DNA of 64,000 nt from Actinomadura rudentiformis (GCF_008923185.1 NZ_WBMT01000009.1:297181-361180); one strand, 5' to 3'; positions 32,534 to 42,745 are shown, counted from the first letter of the stretch. Numbers and translations are program-made. Notes: generated from the letters alone by a model not told the origin.

Positions 32534-35299
32534 ATGAAACTTCGACTTGCGGGCGGTGTGGTGGCGGGGGCGGGCCTTGGCGCCTGGGTGCCCCGGCCAT
32601 CCGGTCCCGCGAGGATTCCGGCGGACGCCGAGGCGCCGCCGGGCGCGGCCATCGCACTGGGCCCCGCCGACGCCCCCGTGGAGGCGGTGCGGCACGCGGC
32701 CGCCGGGCTGGCCGAGCTCGTGCGGGCCGGTGGCACCGTCGCGGCGGGCGCCGGGGTCGATCTGGGCGGCGGGTTCCGGTCGGCGTGCCTTGACGGGGCC
32801 CGCGGTGATCAGCGTGACGCCGTGCTGGCCGCGCTCAGGGTCCTGGGAGTCGAAGGGGCCGGGCGGCTGGGCCCGCGAGCGGGCGTCCTGGTCGCCCTGT
32901 TCGGGCCCGACGCGACCAGGCCGGTCGGCGCGGCCGCGACACGGGCGATCGCGGAGGGCCGCTGGGCGGCGCTCCACCTCGCGTCGGCCGCGAGCGACAT
33001 GCTCGGCCCGGAGCAACTGGAGCAGATCCTCGCCCTGACCGAGCCGGAGTGCGGCGGGCTCATCCCCGGCGGCCTGCCTTCGGCGCTCGCCGCCAACCTC
33101 CGCCCCGTGCTGGAGCCGATGCCCGGGCCACGCCGCCTGCAGCTGCTGCTCGACCTGTGGGCCGCGGTCTCGGCACACCTGATGGCCCGTCACGACGCAC
33201 GTGTCCGGCGCGAGCGGCGGCTCGCGACGCAGGCGCGCCAGGACCGGCTGGACGATCTCCGGAAGCGGCGGCAGGCGTACGAGGACGAGCAGATCCTCCG
33301 GCAGGTCAAGTACTCGCTGCACGACACGAACCCGTCGATGGCGGACATCGCGCGCTGGACGCCGACCCACCACTACTGGTACCAGGTGCTCAAACGGCTG
33401 CTGAACGACGCCTTCGCGGCGACTGCGCTGCTACGGACGGCCTCGGCAGTCGGGGACCATGGCATGGCGGAGGGGCTTGCCCGCTCCGTGACGATCCTCG
33501 ACGCCGTCCTGAGCTGCGCCGACGAGCACCCGGAGAAGCGCAAGTCCACCGGCCTGCCTCCCCGCCCACTCCGCTACGTACGCGACATCCGGGGCGAGCT
33601 GAAGAAGTTCGCTAGGCTTTCGGATGATCGGGTCGCGCAGTATGCGAAGCAACGCCTGGCCCGTGCCCGGGCTTACGCGGAAGTGACCATCGAAGCGATC
33701 ACGGACGTGCTGGACAGGGAGCTCCCAGTGCCCGAGGACGTGCTGGCCAAGTGGATCACGTTCGACCTGGGCACCTGGCGCGAGAAGGCCGGGTACGCAC
33801 GGCCGCCGGCCAATTGGGGCGGGTTGCAGCCCTGGGCAGCCCACGTGCCAGGGCGAGGCGACCCGCTCGCCGCCCGCCTCGCCGAGGACCCGGCGGCCAA
33901 GGAGGTCATCGGCGACTTCCTCTGGTACGCCGACCTGATTGACGAGCTCGCCCGCCTGCACGGACACGACGCCGCCACGATCTCTCCCTATCACCCGTGG
34001 TTCGATCACGATCCGCCGGCACCGGAACCGGAGCCCCTGACCCCGCGCCTCGATTCGGTCACCCTCGCGATCTCTGGCGCCGCCCAGCTGGTGGCCCTTG
34101 GCGGTGTCACCCGCGGCGCGAAGACCTGGTCCGCCCTGGTCGACGATCTCCGCTCAGGCACCACGATCGCCGAGGCCCTCAGTGGCGAGTTCACCGTTCC
34201 GCCGCCTCTCGACGCCGTGGACGGCACGCCCGTCCCGGGCACCGGAGCGCGCGTCCGCATAGCGCGTACCGCCCGGACACTGGCCGAGTGGTCCGACTAC
34301 ATGGGCAACTGCATCGCCAGCCCGGGCTATGTCGAGGACGCCACGAGAGGAAAGAGCGTGCTCCTCGCGCTCTACGACAAGAACGACCTCATCCTGGTCA
34401 ACGCGGAGCTCGTCCCCACCCGCTCGGGCTGGCACGTGAGCGAGATCGCGGCGCGCTTCAACGACTCGCCCGACGCGACGATCGAAAAGCGCTTCCGCCG
34501 CTGGGTCTCGAACCTCCCCGCCATGACCCCGACCGAGCCGGAGCCGCCGTCTCCCGACTGGGCACCGCCGACTCGTCGCCGTGTCCGCCCTCGCCTCGCC
34601 CAGGACGTCGGCCCCCGCCTCGGCGAGCTGGCCACCCAGGCCTGGGCAGATCAGGTCACCCCGGCCACCCTGACCGTCCTGGCGGCCGTCGCCGACACCC
34701 CTCCCGAAGCGGCGCTCACCCAACTCCGCCGCATGTCGGCCGCGCAACTCCAAGGGGCTTGCCTGCGCGCCAACGCGGTCGATCTCTGGAGGGCGACCTC
34801 GGTCCGGCCCTTGGACACGGTCGTCGCCGAGCACTTCGACCAGCTCGGCCTGCTTTTGGAGAACGAGCCGCTCCCGAGGGCGTTCCGCCAGCTGGTCCGC
34901 CTTCCGGAGGTCGCGCCCGCCTACTCGCTCAGCCTGGTGTCCCGCCGCATCCGCGCCGCCATGGGCGACCTCACGTGCCAGAACGAACTGTCCCTGCCCC
35001 GGCGCACCCCTGCCGCCATGCTCTGCGCGTTCGTCGTCGCGGTCACGTGCCGGGCCCCCGAGATCGATCTGACCCTGATCGCCGCGCCCCGCGCCGTCAC
35101 GGTCCCCGGATTCCCCGTGTCGGCCCTCAACGACGAGCTCTGGCAGTCCGCGCTTCCAGCGGCTCGCGAACTCGGTGCCGACACATCGGTCTTCTGGGAT
35201 CGGATCGCCGAGGACGGTCTCCGCATCCCCACCCGCTGGCTGGGCCCGGGCGGCTGGCCCGCGTTGTGGGCCGGTGCTACTTCGTCGCGTCGGCGATGA
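32534..35299 (+). CDS. Large protein with PcfJ-like domain
   Basis: A 921-residue protein of unknown function. A PcfJ-like region is visible near 575-660: RTLAEWSDYMGNCIASPGY, then GKSVLLALYDKNDLILVNAELVPTRSGWHVSEIAARFND, i.e. an NCI motif followed by strands and a W-H-V-S-E-I segment. The N-terminal 220 residues are Ala/Gly/Arg-rich and helical with no motif, and a charged coiled-coil-like stretch follows (RHDARVRRERRLATQARQDRLDDLRKRRQAYEDEQ). PcfJ-type proteins were first seen on conjugative plasmids; no plasmid-like neighbours exist here. The last 23 bases overlap the next convergent gene. Confidence 0.7.
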   Translation: MKLRLAGGVVAGAGLGAWVPRPSGPARIPADAEAPPGAAIALGPADAPVEAVRHAAAGLAELVRAGGTVAAGAGVDLGGGFRSACLDGARGDQRDAVLAALRVLGVEGAGRLGPRAGVLVALFGPDATRPVGAAATRAIAEGRWAALHLASAASDMLGPEQLEQILALTEPECGGLIPGGLPSALAANLRPVLEPMPGPRRLQLLLDLWAAVSAHLMARHDARVRRERRLATQARQDRLDDLRKRRQAYEDEQILRQVKYSLHDTNPSMADIARWTPTHHYWYQVLKRLLNDAFAATALLRTASAVGDHGMAEGLARSVTILDAVLSCADEHPEKRKSTGLPPRPLRYVRDIRGELKKFARLSDDRVAQYAKQRLARARAYAEVTIEAITDVLDRELPVPEDVLAKWITFDLGTWREKAGYARPPANWGGLQPWAAHVPGRGDPLAARLAEDPAAKEVIGDFLWYADLIDELARLHGHDAATISPYHPWFDHDPPAPEPEPLTPRLDSVTLAISGAAQLVALGGVTRGAKTWSALVDDLRSGTTIAEALSGEFTVPPPLDAVDGTPVPGTGARVRIARTARTLAEWSDYMGNCIASPGYVEDATRGKSVLLALYDKNDLILVNAELVPTRSGWHVSEIAARFNDSPDATIEKRFRRWVSNLPAMTPTEPEPPSPDWAPPTRRRVRPRLAQDVGPRLGELATQAWADQVTPATLTVLAAVADTPPEAALTQLRRMSAAQLQGACLRANAVDLWRATSVRPLDTVVAEHFDQLGLLLENEPLPRAFRQLVRLPEVAPAYSLSLVSRRIRAAMGDLTCQNELSLPRRTPAAMLCAFVVAVTCRAPEIDLTLIAAPRAVTVPGFPVSALNDELWQSALPAARELGADTSVFWDRIAEDGLRIPTRWLGPGGWPALWAGATSSRRR

Positions 35300-35639
35300 C
35301 CTCGGCGACCTGCCGGGCGGTCTCGGTCGGCAGGGGCGCCCGGGTGCCCCGCCATTTGCGCCGGGCCGCCAACCCCGCCAGGGCGGCCCCGCCGCCGAAC
35401 GTGGCGGCCGTGACGAACGCCGCCGCCTCGGGCGGCAGCCGCTTCTCCAGCAGCAGCACACCCAGCCGATAGGACGCCGCGGCCGACATCAAGCCGAGAC
35501 CGCCCGCGACGGCGCTGAGACTCAACGCGGGTACGTGTTCCCTGGCCTTCTCCGCCATCTCCCGCTGCGCCGCGCCGACGACGTAGTGAGCGAGCTCGAA
35601 CCTGTCACCGGCCTCCTCTACCTGACGTGACTTGCTCAT
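35277..35639 (-). CDS. Small two-helix membrane protein (phage-holin-superfamily-like)
   Basis: A 120-residue protein with a charged N-terminus (MSKSRQVEEAGDRFELAHYVVG...) and two hydrophobic segments, ALSLSAVAGGLGLMSAAASYRLGVLLL and AAAFVTAATFGGGAALAGLAARR. This organisation resembles the actinobacterial putative phage-holin/DUF1469 superfamily, here likely a cellular membrane protein rather than a lysis holin. Its 3' end overlaps the PcfJ-like gene by 23 bases. Confidence 0.7.
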   Translation of the reverse strand: MSKSRQVEEAGDRFELAHYVVGAAQREMAEKAREHVPALSLSAVAGGLGLMSAAASYRLGVLLLEKRLPPEAAAFVTAATFGGGAALAGLAARRKWRGTRAPLPTETARQVAEVIADATK

Positions 35640-35710
35640 GGCCGTGCTCTACCCCGCCATTCCACTCGAACACGCGACAGGGCGAGCGAGGGTGGACGGA
35701 AGGTGATCAG

Positions 35711-38551
35711 TTAGTCGAGGCCGATGCCCAGGCGTCTGGCGGTGGCGGCTGCTTCGGTGCGGTTGGCGGCGCCGAGTTTGGCGAGGATGTTGCTGACGTG
35801 GACGCTGGCTGTCTTGGCCGAGATGAAGAGCCGTTCGGCGATGTCGCGGTTGGAGTGGCCGAGGCTCAGATGGCGCAGGACCTCCAGCTCGCGGGCGGTC
35901 AGGCCGTGGGATGACGCGCGGGCGCCCGAACCGATCCGGTCGGCCAGGTTCTTGGCGGTGTCGCGCAGCGTCGTGGCGCCGAGGCCGGTCGCCAATGTGA
36001 CGGCCTCGTCGAGGCGGATGGCGGCGCGTTCGCGGTCACCGCGGGCAGCGTCGGTCTCGGCCGCGCTCACCAGGGTCTTGGCGATGGAGTACGGCTGGTC
36101 CAGGCGCCGCCAGCCGTCGATGATGGGCTGCCAGTGGGGGTTTTCGCCGCGCAGCCGGGCGAGTTCGGCGTAGAACGTGTCGTGCTGGACCTGCTGGAGG
36201 GGGCCGTGGACGGCGGTGTCTTTGGCGCGTTCGATGAACGGAGTCAGGGCGTCGGCGGATTCAGCCGCCCTGACCGCGACGATCAGGCAGGGCCAGGCAT
36301 AGCGGGCGTCGTCGGGGCGGCCGGTGTGCTTCAGCAGTTCCGACAGGTGGGCCAGGGCCTCTTCGGGCTTGCCCTGGGCCACCAGCAGCTCGGCTTGGAG
36401 CCGCACCATCGGGAGGAACTCCTGGAGCCGCCGGTCGATCTCCCATGCCCTCGTCTCCTGGCACAGCGCCAGGCGCCGGGCGGCGCCCTCCAGATCGCCG
36501 CAGGCGAGCAGGATGTCGCCGGAGAGCTCGAGCAGGCAGGCGCGGTGGGGGCGCGGCGGATCGCTCTCCAGGGCCCGTTCGATGCCGGCGAGCGCCTCGT
36601 CCCAACGGCCCAGCGAGTAGAGGGACTCGGCGTAGTTGATCGACAGGAAGGAGCCCTGGATCCGGAACCGGCCCCACTCGCGGGCCAGGTCCATGCCACG
36701 GCGTGCCGTCTCGACGGACTCGGCGTGCCGCCCGGCGCCTTCGAGGAAGTGAGAACGGTTGATGGCCGCGCGGAGCCGCTGCTCCTCCAGGCCGTGCTCG
36801 GCGGCGATCTCCTCGGCCCGGTCCAGCAGCTCGGTGTCGTGGGAGTCGTAGGCACGATGGTCGTCCATGCAGGCGAGGGTCTGCAGCGCGCTGGCTTCGG
36901 CGAGCGGGTCGCCGACCTCCGCCGCGACGGCCAGCGCCTCCTCCGAGGCCGTGCGGGCATCGTCGTTCGCCCGGCCCATGAACACGTACTGCGCGAATCC
37001 CGCGAGCGCGCGGGCCCGCGCGACGGTGGGCGGCTCGACCGGGATCAGCGCGATCGCCGCGCGCAGGTCGGCCAGCCAGTCGCCGTGGCCCGCCCGGTGC
37101 TTCATCTGGCCGCGCCGTTCGAGGATGAACGCCCGCCGGTGCGGGTCGTCGATCTCGCGGAGGGCCGCGGTGGCGAGCCTGATGCCCCGCTCGCTGTCGC
37201 CCGCCGAGTCGGCGGCGGTGACGGCGTACTCCAGCACCTTGTCGTACGGCTCGCCGATCTTGGAGGTCGCGTCCGGGACCCGTTCCCACAGCTCCAAGAC
37301 GCGCTCCAGCATGCGCAGATCCTCGGCGTACGCGGCGGCCCGGTCGGCCTCCTTCGCCGCCCGCCAGGCGCTGATCAGCGCCCATTCCACGTTGTGGGCC
37401 GCGTGCCAGTGGTAGGCCAGCTCCGCGGCGGCACGCCCGGGCGGCACCAGTGACCGGTCGTTTTCGAGCGCCTCGGCGTAGCGCGTGTGCAGCCGGGTGC
37501 GTTCGCCGGGGAGCAGGTCGTCGTGCAGTGCCTCGCGGATCAACGCGTGCCGGAACGCGTAGCCGTCGCCGTCGACGGCGAGCACGTTGCCCGCGACGGC
37601 GGGCCGCAGGTCCCGCGTCATGCCGTCCTCGCCGAGGCCGCTGACGGCGGCGAGCAGCCGGTGCTCGATGCGGGCGCCGCCGGCGCTGGCGATCCGCAGC
37701 AGCTCCTGGGTCTCGTCCGGCAGGCGCTGGACACCGGCCAGCAGCAGGTCGCGCAGCGACTCGGGCAGCTCGCAGGCGATCCGCCCGTCCGCCTCCATGA
37801 GCGCCTCGACGAACAGCGGGTTGCCCTCGCTGCGGGCGTAGAAGGCCTCGACCTGCTCGCCGGCCGGCTCGACGCCCCGCAGCCGCGCCATCAGCTCGCC
37901 GACCTCGCGCCGCGACAGCCGGCCGAGCTCGTGCCGCCCGACCCGGTCGATCCGGTCCAGCTCCGCCAGCATCGGCCGGAGCGGGTGCGTGCGGTGCAGC
38001 TCGTCCGACCGGTACGTCACCACGATCATCAGCGCCGCGACGGCGCCCAGGTTGCGCACGAGAAAGGCCAGCAGATCCCGGGACGACCGGTCCGCCCAGT
38101 GCGCGTCCTCGATGATCAGCACCACCGGGCCCCGCTCCGCCAACCGGTCCACCAGGGTCAGCACCAGCTCGAACAACCGCGCCTGGAACTGCCCGGACCC
38201 GTCGTCGCCCGGCTCGCCGAACTCCGGCAGCAGCCGCGCCAGCCCGGCCGTCCGGCCGCCGACCAGCTCCGCGACGCCGTCCGCGCCGATCTCCCGGACG
38301 AGCTGCCGCAGGATGGCGGTGAACGGGGCGAACGGGAACCCGTCGACGCCCAGCTCCAGGCAGCCGCCGGTGAGGAGGCGGGCGCCCTGGGCACCGGCCC
38401 GCCGCCCGAACTCGCGCATCAGCCGGGTCTTACCGACCCCCGCCTCGCCCCCGACCAGGAGGGCACGGGCATGCCCGGCACGGACGTCGGCGAACGCGGC
38501 GTCGAGCTCGCCGAGCTCCGCACCCCGCCCGACCAGCACCGGACTCACCAC
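35711..38551 (-). CDS. LuxR-family ATP-binding regulator (LAL/MalT-like)
   Basis: A regulator of about 950 residues. N-terminal AAA_16/ORC-type ATPase with GRGAELGELDAAFADV, Walker A GGEAGVGKTRL near residue 40, Walker B VVLIIEDAHWADRSS, a TPR-rich middle (residues 400-850), and a C-terminal LuxR helix-turn-helix (LTARELEVLRHLSLGHSNRDIAERLFISAKTASVHV). These regulators control catabolic or antibiotic genes. GTG 38551 has GGAG upstream at suitable distance; GTG 38563 overlaps that ribosome site and is less likely. The GH63-like gene upstream on the same strand is a possible operon partner. Confidence 0.92.
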   Translation of the reverse strand: MVSPVLVGRGAELGELDAAFADVRAGHARALLVGGEAGVGKTRLMREFGRRAGAQGARLLTGGCLELGVDGFPFAPFTAILRQLVREIGADGVAELVGGRTAGLARLLPEFGEPGDDGSGQFQARLFELVLTLVDRLAERGPVVLIIEDAHWADRSSRDLLAFLVRNLGAVAALMIVVTYRSDELHRTHPLRPMLAELDRIDRVGRHELGRLSRREVGELMARLRGVEPAGEQVEAFYARSEGNPLFVEALMEADGRIACELPESLRDLLLAGVQRLPDETQELLRIASAGGARIEHRLLAAVSGLGEDGMTRDLRPAVAGNVLAVDGDGYAFRHALIREALHDDLLPGERTRLHTRYAEALENDRSLVPPGRAAAELAYHWHAAHNVEWALISAWRAAKEADRAAAYAEDLRMLERVLELWERVPDATSKIGEPYDKVLEYAVTAADSAGDSERGIRLATAALREIDDPHRRAFILERRGQMKHRAGHGDWLADLRAAIALIPVEPPTVARARALAGFAQYVFMGRANDDARTASEEALAVAAEVGDPLAEASALQTLACMDDHRAYDSHDTELLDRAEEIAAEHGLEEQRLRAAINRSHFLEGAGRHAESVETARRGMDLAREWGRFRIQGSFLSINYAESLYSLGRWDEALAGIERALESDPPRPHRACLLELSGDILLACGDLEGAARRLALCQETRAWEIDRRLQEFLPMVRLQAELLVAQGKPEEALAHLSELLKHTGRPDDARYAWPCLIVAVRAAESADALTPFIERAKDTAVHGPLQQVQHDTFYAELARLRGENPHWQPIIDGWRRLDQPYSIAKTLVSAAETDAARGDRERAAIRLDEAVTLATGLGATTLRDTAKNLADRIGSGARASSHGLTARELEVLRHLSLGHSNRDIAERLFISAKTASVHVSNILAKLGAANRTEAAATARRLGIGLD

Positions 38552-38592
38552 ACTGACGCTCACTCCTTAAATATGCCACCGAAGCGGACAGC

Positions 38593-41244
38593 TCATGATG
38601 TCCGCACCCCCCTCGCTGTGGAATGGTCGTAGAGCACCATGAAGGCGCCGACCAGGGCGGTCCAGCCCGTCTGGTGGCTCGCCCCGATGCCCGCGCCGTT
38701 GTCACCGTGGAAGTACTCGTGGAAGAGAACGAGATCCTTCCAGTGCGGGTCGGAGTGGAAGACGTGCTGCCCGCCGTACACCGGACGGCGGCCGTCCGGA
38801 CCGCGCAGGAAGATCGCGGTGAGGCGCCGGGTGAGCTCCTCGCTCACCTCGAAGAGCGTCATCCGGCGGCCCGAGCCGGTGGGGCACTCGACGGTGAACT
38901 CGTCGCCGTAGTAGGCGTGGAGATTCAGGAGCGCGCGGATGATGAGCGCGTTCATCGGCACCCAGACCGGCCCGCGCCAGTTGCTGTTGCCTCCGAACAT
39001 GCCACTGTCGGACTCGGCCGGGAGATAGGCCACCCGGAACGTCTGCCCGTTCACCTGAAACTCGTAGGGGTGCTCGGCATGGTGGCGGGAAAGCGACCGG
39101 ACGCCGTACGGGCTCAGGAACTCCCGCTCGTCCAGCATTCGCGCCAGCACGCGCCGGAGCTTGTGCCCGTCCAGCAGCGACAGCAGGCGCCGGCCGCCCG
39201 CGCCGGGGGTCCTGGCGGCGGAGATCCGTTCCGCCAGCTGCGGATGGCGCTCGGCGAACTCACGGATCTTGTCGAGCAGATCGCGGCGTTCACCCTCGGG
39301 ACGCGGCAGGAAGACGGTCGAGGCGCAGAGCGGCAGCAGCCCGACGAGCGAGCGCACGCGCAGCCGCATGGCGTCACCGTAGGGAAGCCGGAGGACGTCG
39401 TAGAAGAACCCGTCCTCCTCGTCCCACATCTCCTCCTTGACGTTGCCGATGCGGTCGATGGACGCGGAGATCCACAGGAAGTGCTCGGCGAACTTGACCG
39501 CCATGTCCTCGTAGACCGGGTTGCCGTCCGACAGCTCCATCGCGATCTGCATCATCGACTGCGCGTAGAAGGCCATCCACGCGGTGCCGTCGGCCTGGTC
39601 GAGCTGCCCGCCGGTCGGGAGCGGGGCGCTGCGGTCGAAGACGCCGATGTTGTCCAGGCCGAGGAAACCGCCCTGGAAGGCGTTGTTGCCGTCGGGGTCC
39701 TTGCGGTTGACCCACCAGGTGAAGTTGAGCAGGAGCTTCTGGAACACGCGCTCGAGGAAGTCGCGGTCGGCGTGGCCGGTCCGCCGCAGCTCCTCGCTGT
39801 AGACGTAGCGCGCGGCCCAGGCGTGGACGGGCGGGTTGACGTCGCTGAAGTTCCACTCGTACGCGGGAATCTGGCCGTTCGGATGCAGATAGCGATCGCC
39901 GAGCAGCAGCTCGATCTGATGCTTGGCCAGATCGAGGTCCACAGCGGCCAGCGCGACCGCATGGAACGCCAGGTCCCAGGCGGCGAACCAGGGGTACTCC
40001 CACTTGTCCGGCATCAGGATGATGTCGCCGGCCATCATGTCGAACCAGCCGTGGTTGCGGCGGTCCGACGGCGTCCACGGATCCAGATGGTGTTCGGCCA
40101 GCCATGTCTCCACGTCGTAGAGGTAGTACTGCTTGCTCCACAGCAGCCCCGACATGGCCTGCCGCATCACCAGTGCCTCGTCCGCGCTGAGGTCGCCGGA
40201 GAGCTCGGCGTAGAACGCATCCGCCTCGGCCCGCCGCTCGCTGAGCACCTGCCCGGCGTCGGCGAGCGAGCTTCCCGTGGCAGGCAGGCTTTCGTTGCTG
40301 AGCCGCAGATCGATGGTCGTCTGCTGCCCGCCTGGGACGACCAGCCGGTAGTGGGCGGCCGCCTTGGTGCCCGTACGAGCCGGATTGACCGCGTCCTCGT
40401 CGCCGTGGATCACGTACCGGTCAAATGCGTCCTTGACGTAGGGCGAGGCGTTGTGGGAGCCGAAGACACGCTTGTGGTTGGTCTCGTTCTCGGTGAAGAG
40501 CAGCTCCGGTTGCCCCTCGCAGTGAAGGCGGTAGGTACCGAGCTCGCGATGCTCTGCCCTGATGACCCCAGGCTCGTCCTGGCGCAACGCCGGCTTGTAC
40601 GTGTCGCCGCCGCTCCATGACCAGGTGTTGCGGAACCACAACGTCGGCAGAACGTGGAGCACTGCCTCTTCGGATCCCCGGTTGGCCACGGTCACGCGTA
40701 CGACCAGATCGTCCGGACTTGCCTTGGCGTACTCGGTGAAGACGTCGAAGTACTGGTCTTCGTCGAAGACACCGGTGTCGAGCAGCTCGTACTCGAAAGT
40801 GAGCTTGTCGCGCTCCCGGTTGGTCCGGATCAGTTTTTCGTAGGGATACGCGGCCTGCGGGTACTTGTAGAGGTGCCGCATGTAGGAGTGGGTCGGCGTG
40901 CTGTCCAGGTAGAAGTAGAGCTCCTTGACGTCCTCGCCGTGATTGCCCTCCCCGTTGGTGAGCCCGAACGGCCGTTCCTTGAGGATGGGATCCCGCTCGT
41001 TCCACAGCGCCACCGACAGGCACAGCCGCTGCTGGTCGTCACTGATGCCGCCGAGACCGTCCTCGCCCCACCGGTAGGCGCGCGAACGGGCGTGGTCGTG
41101 CGGGAAGTAGTTCCACGCGTCGCCGTTGTCGCTGTAGTCCTCGCGGACCGTGCCCCACTGGCGTTCGCTCAGGTACGGGCCCCACCGCCGCCATGGCGCG
41201 TCCGGGGCCGCCGACTCGCGCAGCCGTTCTCGTTCAGCGTCCAT
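38593..41244 (-). CDS. MGH1-type (GH63-like) glucosidase/glycosidase
   Basis: An 883-residue soluble enzyme. Features of the (alpha/alpha)6 GH63/mannosyl-oligosaccharide glucosidase family: PYLSERQWGTVREDYSDNGDAWNYFPHDHARSRAYRWGEDGL at the N-terminus, DPWTPSDRRNHGWFDMMAGDIILMPDKWEYPWFAAWDLAFHAV in the middle (with acidic residues typical of the catalytic site), and NWRGPVWVPMNALIIRAL and HEYFHGDNGAGIGASHQTGWTALVG near the end. No signal peptide is seen, so probably cytosolic glucoside hydrolysis. ATG 41244 follows GGAGG at 8 bases; longer N-termini lack a ribosome site. Bacterial members often act on mannosylglycerate, glucosylglycerate or similar. Confidence 0.87.
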   Translation of the reverse strand: MDAERERLRESAAPDAPWRRWGPYLSERQWGTVREDYSDNGDAWNYFPHDHARSRAYRWGEDGLGGISDDQQRLCLSVALWNERDPILKERPFGLTNGEGNHGEDVKELYFYLDSTPTHSYMRHLYKYPQAAYPYEKLIRTNRERDKLTFEYELLDTGVFDEDQYFDVFTEYAKASPDDLVVRVTVANRGSEEAVLHVLPTLWFRNTWSWSGGDTYKPALRQDEPGVIRAEHRELGTYRLHCEGQPELLFTENETNHKRVFGSHNASPYVKDAFDRYVIHGDEDAVNPARTGTKAAAHYRLVVPGGQQTTIDLRLSNESLPATGSSLADAGQVLSERRAEADAFYAELSGDLSADEALVMRQAMSGLLWSKQYYLYDVETWLAEHHLDPWTPSDRRNHGWFDMMAGDIILMPDKWEYPWFAAWDLAFHAVALAAVDLDLAKHQIELLLGDRYLHPNGQIPAYEWNFSDVNPPVHAWAARYVYSEELRRTGHADRDFLERVFQKLLLNFTWWVNRKDPDGNNAFQGGFLGLDNIGVFDRSAPLPTGGQLDQADGTAWMAFYAQSMMQIAMELSDGNPVYEDMAVKFAEHFLWISASIDRIGNVKEEMWDEEDGFFYDVLRLPYGDAMRLRVRSLVGLLPLCASTVFLPRPEGERRDLLDKIREFAERHPQLAERISAARTPGAGGRRLLSLLDGHKLRRVLARMLDEREFLSPYGVRSLSRHHAEHPYEFQVNGQTFRVAYLPAESDSGMFGGNSNWRGPVWVPMNALIIRALLNLHAYYGDEFTVECPTGSGRRMTLFEVSEELTRRLTAIFLRGPDGRRPVYGGQHVFHSDPHWKDLVLFHEYFHGDNGAGIGASHQTGWTALVGAFMVLYDHSTARGVRTS

Positions 41245-41432
41245 GGTCTCAGCCTCCGCCCGGCGGCCCGCGAGCACCCGCCCACGTCCGAAACCGGCCG
41301 TCCTGCTCATAGATGTCCGATCTTCGGTTGTCTGGCCGGCTGCCGGAGCAACTGGTCCAGCCCCCCTGCCGGATAGGTGTTTCAGCTGGTGGGGAGGGGT
41401 AGATCTCACCTCGCCGGGGAGGTGGGGGAACG

Positions 41433-42698
41433 ATGGTGCGTGAGATGGCCCTTCCGCTGGAGGAGGAATCCGATCTCAATCCGCTGCTGGATCGGATCGG
41501 GGATGCCCGCTGCGTCCTGCTGGGCGAGGCCAGCCACGGCACGCATGAGTACTACGCCTGGCGCGCCGCGTTGAGCCGGCGCCTCATCGCCGAGCACGGC
41601 TTCTCGTTCGTCGCCGTCGAGGGGGACTGGCCGGACTGCTGGGAGATCAACCGCAGCGTGACGACGGGCGACCGTGATCCGCGCGATGTGCTCGACGGCT
41701 ACCGGCGCTGGCCGACCTGGATGTGGGCCAACCAGGAGACGGTGAACTTCTGCCGCTGGCTCCGCGACCACAACGCCGGGCGACCCGGGGGAGCCGGTTT
41801 CTACGGCCTGGACGTCTACAGCCTGTGGGAATCCCTCCGCGCGGTCATCGATCACCTGGCGGTCCACCGGCCCGAGTACGTGGAGACGGCACTGGCCGCC
41901 TACCAGTGCTTCGAGCCCCACAACGAAGATCCGCAGTCGTACGCGTTCGCCCCCGACGACTGCACTGACGAGGTGCTCGCCCTCGTGACCCGGCTGCGCC
42001 GTACGACGTCCGCGGACGACCTGAACGCCGCGGGCCGTACGACGTCCGCCGACGATCTGAACGTCCTGCAGAACGCGGAGGTCGCCGTGGGGGCCGACCG
42101 CTACTACCGGGCGATGCTCGGCGGCGGCTCACGATCGTGGAACATCCGCGACATCCACATGGCCGACACCTTGGATCGACTGCTGGACCACCACGGCGAC
42201 GATTCGCGGGCCATCGTGTGGGCGCACAACACCCATGTGGGCGACGCCCGCGCGACCACCATGGCGGACGCCGGGATGGTCAATCTCGGCCAGCTCGTCC
42301 GCGAACGCCATGGCCGCGAACGAACGGTCATCGTCGGATTCGCCGGCGGCGCCGGAGAGGTGGTCGCCGCCCCCCGCTGGGGCGACCCGATGGAGATCAT
42401 GCCCGTCCCGGCGGCCCGGCCGGGCTCCCTGGAGGCACTGTTGTGCAAGGAGGCTCCCCATCACTCTCTCTACATCTTCGCCGACGACCCGGATGCCGCT
42501 TGGCTGACGTCCACCCTCGGGCAACGCGCCATCGGCGTGGTCTACGACCCGCTCCGGGACTACCGCAACTCTGTCCCCACCAGACTCGGCGACCGCTACG
42601 ACGCCCTCTGCTGGTTCCACCGCACAACGGCCCTTCAGCCGCTCCACATGGAAGCCGCCCAGCAAGGTGAACTGGAGACGCTTCCCACGGGTGTCTGA
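41433..42698 (+). CDS. Erythromycin esterase-family protein
   Basis: A 421-residue protein with the EreA/EreB-like fold: LLGEASHGTHEYYAWRAALSRRLIAEHGFSFVAVEGDWPD (His and Glu of the active site), WMWANQETVNFCRWLRDHNA, GFYGLDVYSLWESL, and IVWAHNTHVGDAR. Family members hydrolyse macrolide lactones or, more often, have unknown substrates; resistance is not established by sequence. It contains a 12-residue tandem duplication (RTTSADDLNAAG, RTTSADDLNVLQ) encoded by 42001-42027 and 42037-42063. Divergent from the glycosidase gene. Confidence 0.88.
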   Translation: MVREMALPLEEESDLNPLLDRIGDARCVLLGEASHGTHEYYAWRAALSRRLIAEHGFSFVAVEGDWPDCWEINRSVTTGDRDPRDVLDGYRRWPTWMWANQETVNFCRWLRDHNAGRPGGAGFYGLDVYSLWESLRAVIDHLAVHRPEYVETALAAYQCFEPHNEDPQSYAFAPDDCTDEVLALVTRLRRTTSADDLNAAGRTTSADDLNVLQNAEVAVGADRYYRAMLGGGSRSWNIRDIHMADTLDRLLDHHGDDSRAIVWAHNTHVGDARATTMADAGMVNLGQLVRERHGRERTVIVGFAGGAGEVVAAPRWGDPMEIMPVPAARPGSLEALLCKEAPHHSLYIFADDPDAAWLTSTLGQRAIGVVYDPLRDYRNSVPTRLGDRYDALCWFHRTTALQPLHMEAAQQGELETLPTGV

Positions 42699-42745
42699 AT
42701 AGCCTGGATGCCGGAGTTGAGCGGAGACCTGCCTGGTGTGCGACC

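Noticed and set aside
31055..33373. 772-residue minus-strand open frame
   Set aside because: It crosses three real genes and has Arg/Ala-rich composition typical of a shadow frame.
41433..42698. Macrolide resistance gene
   Set aside because: The esterase family is broad and most members have other or unknown substrates; no resistance-cluster context.
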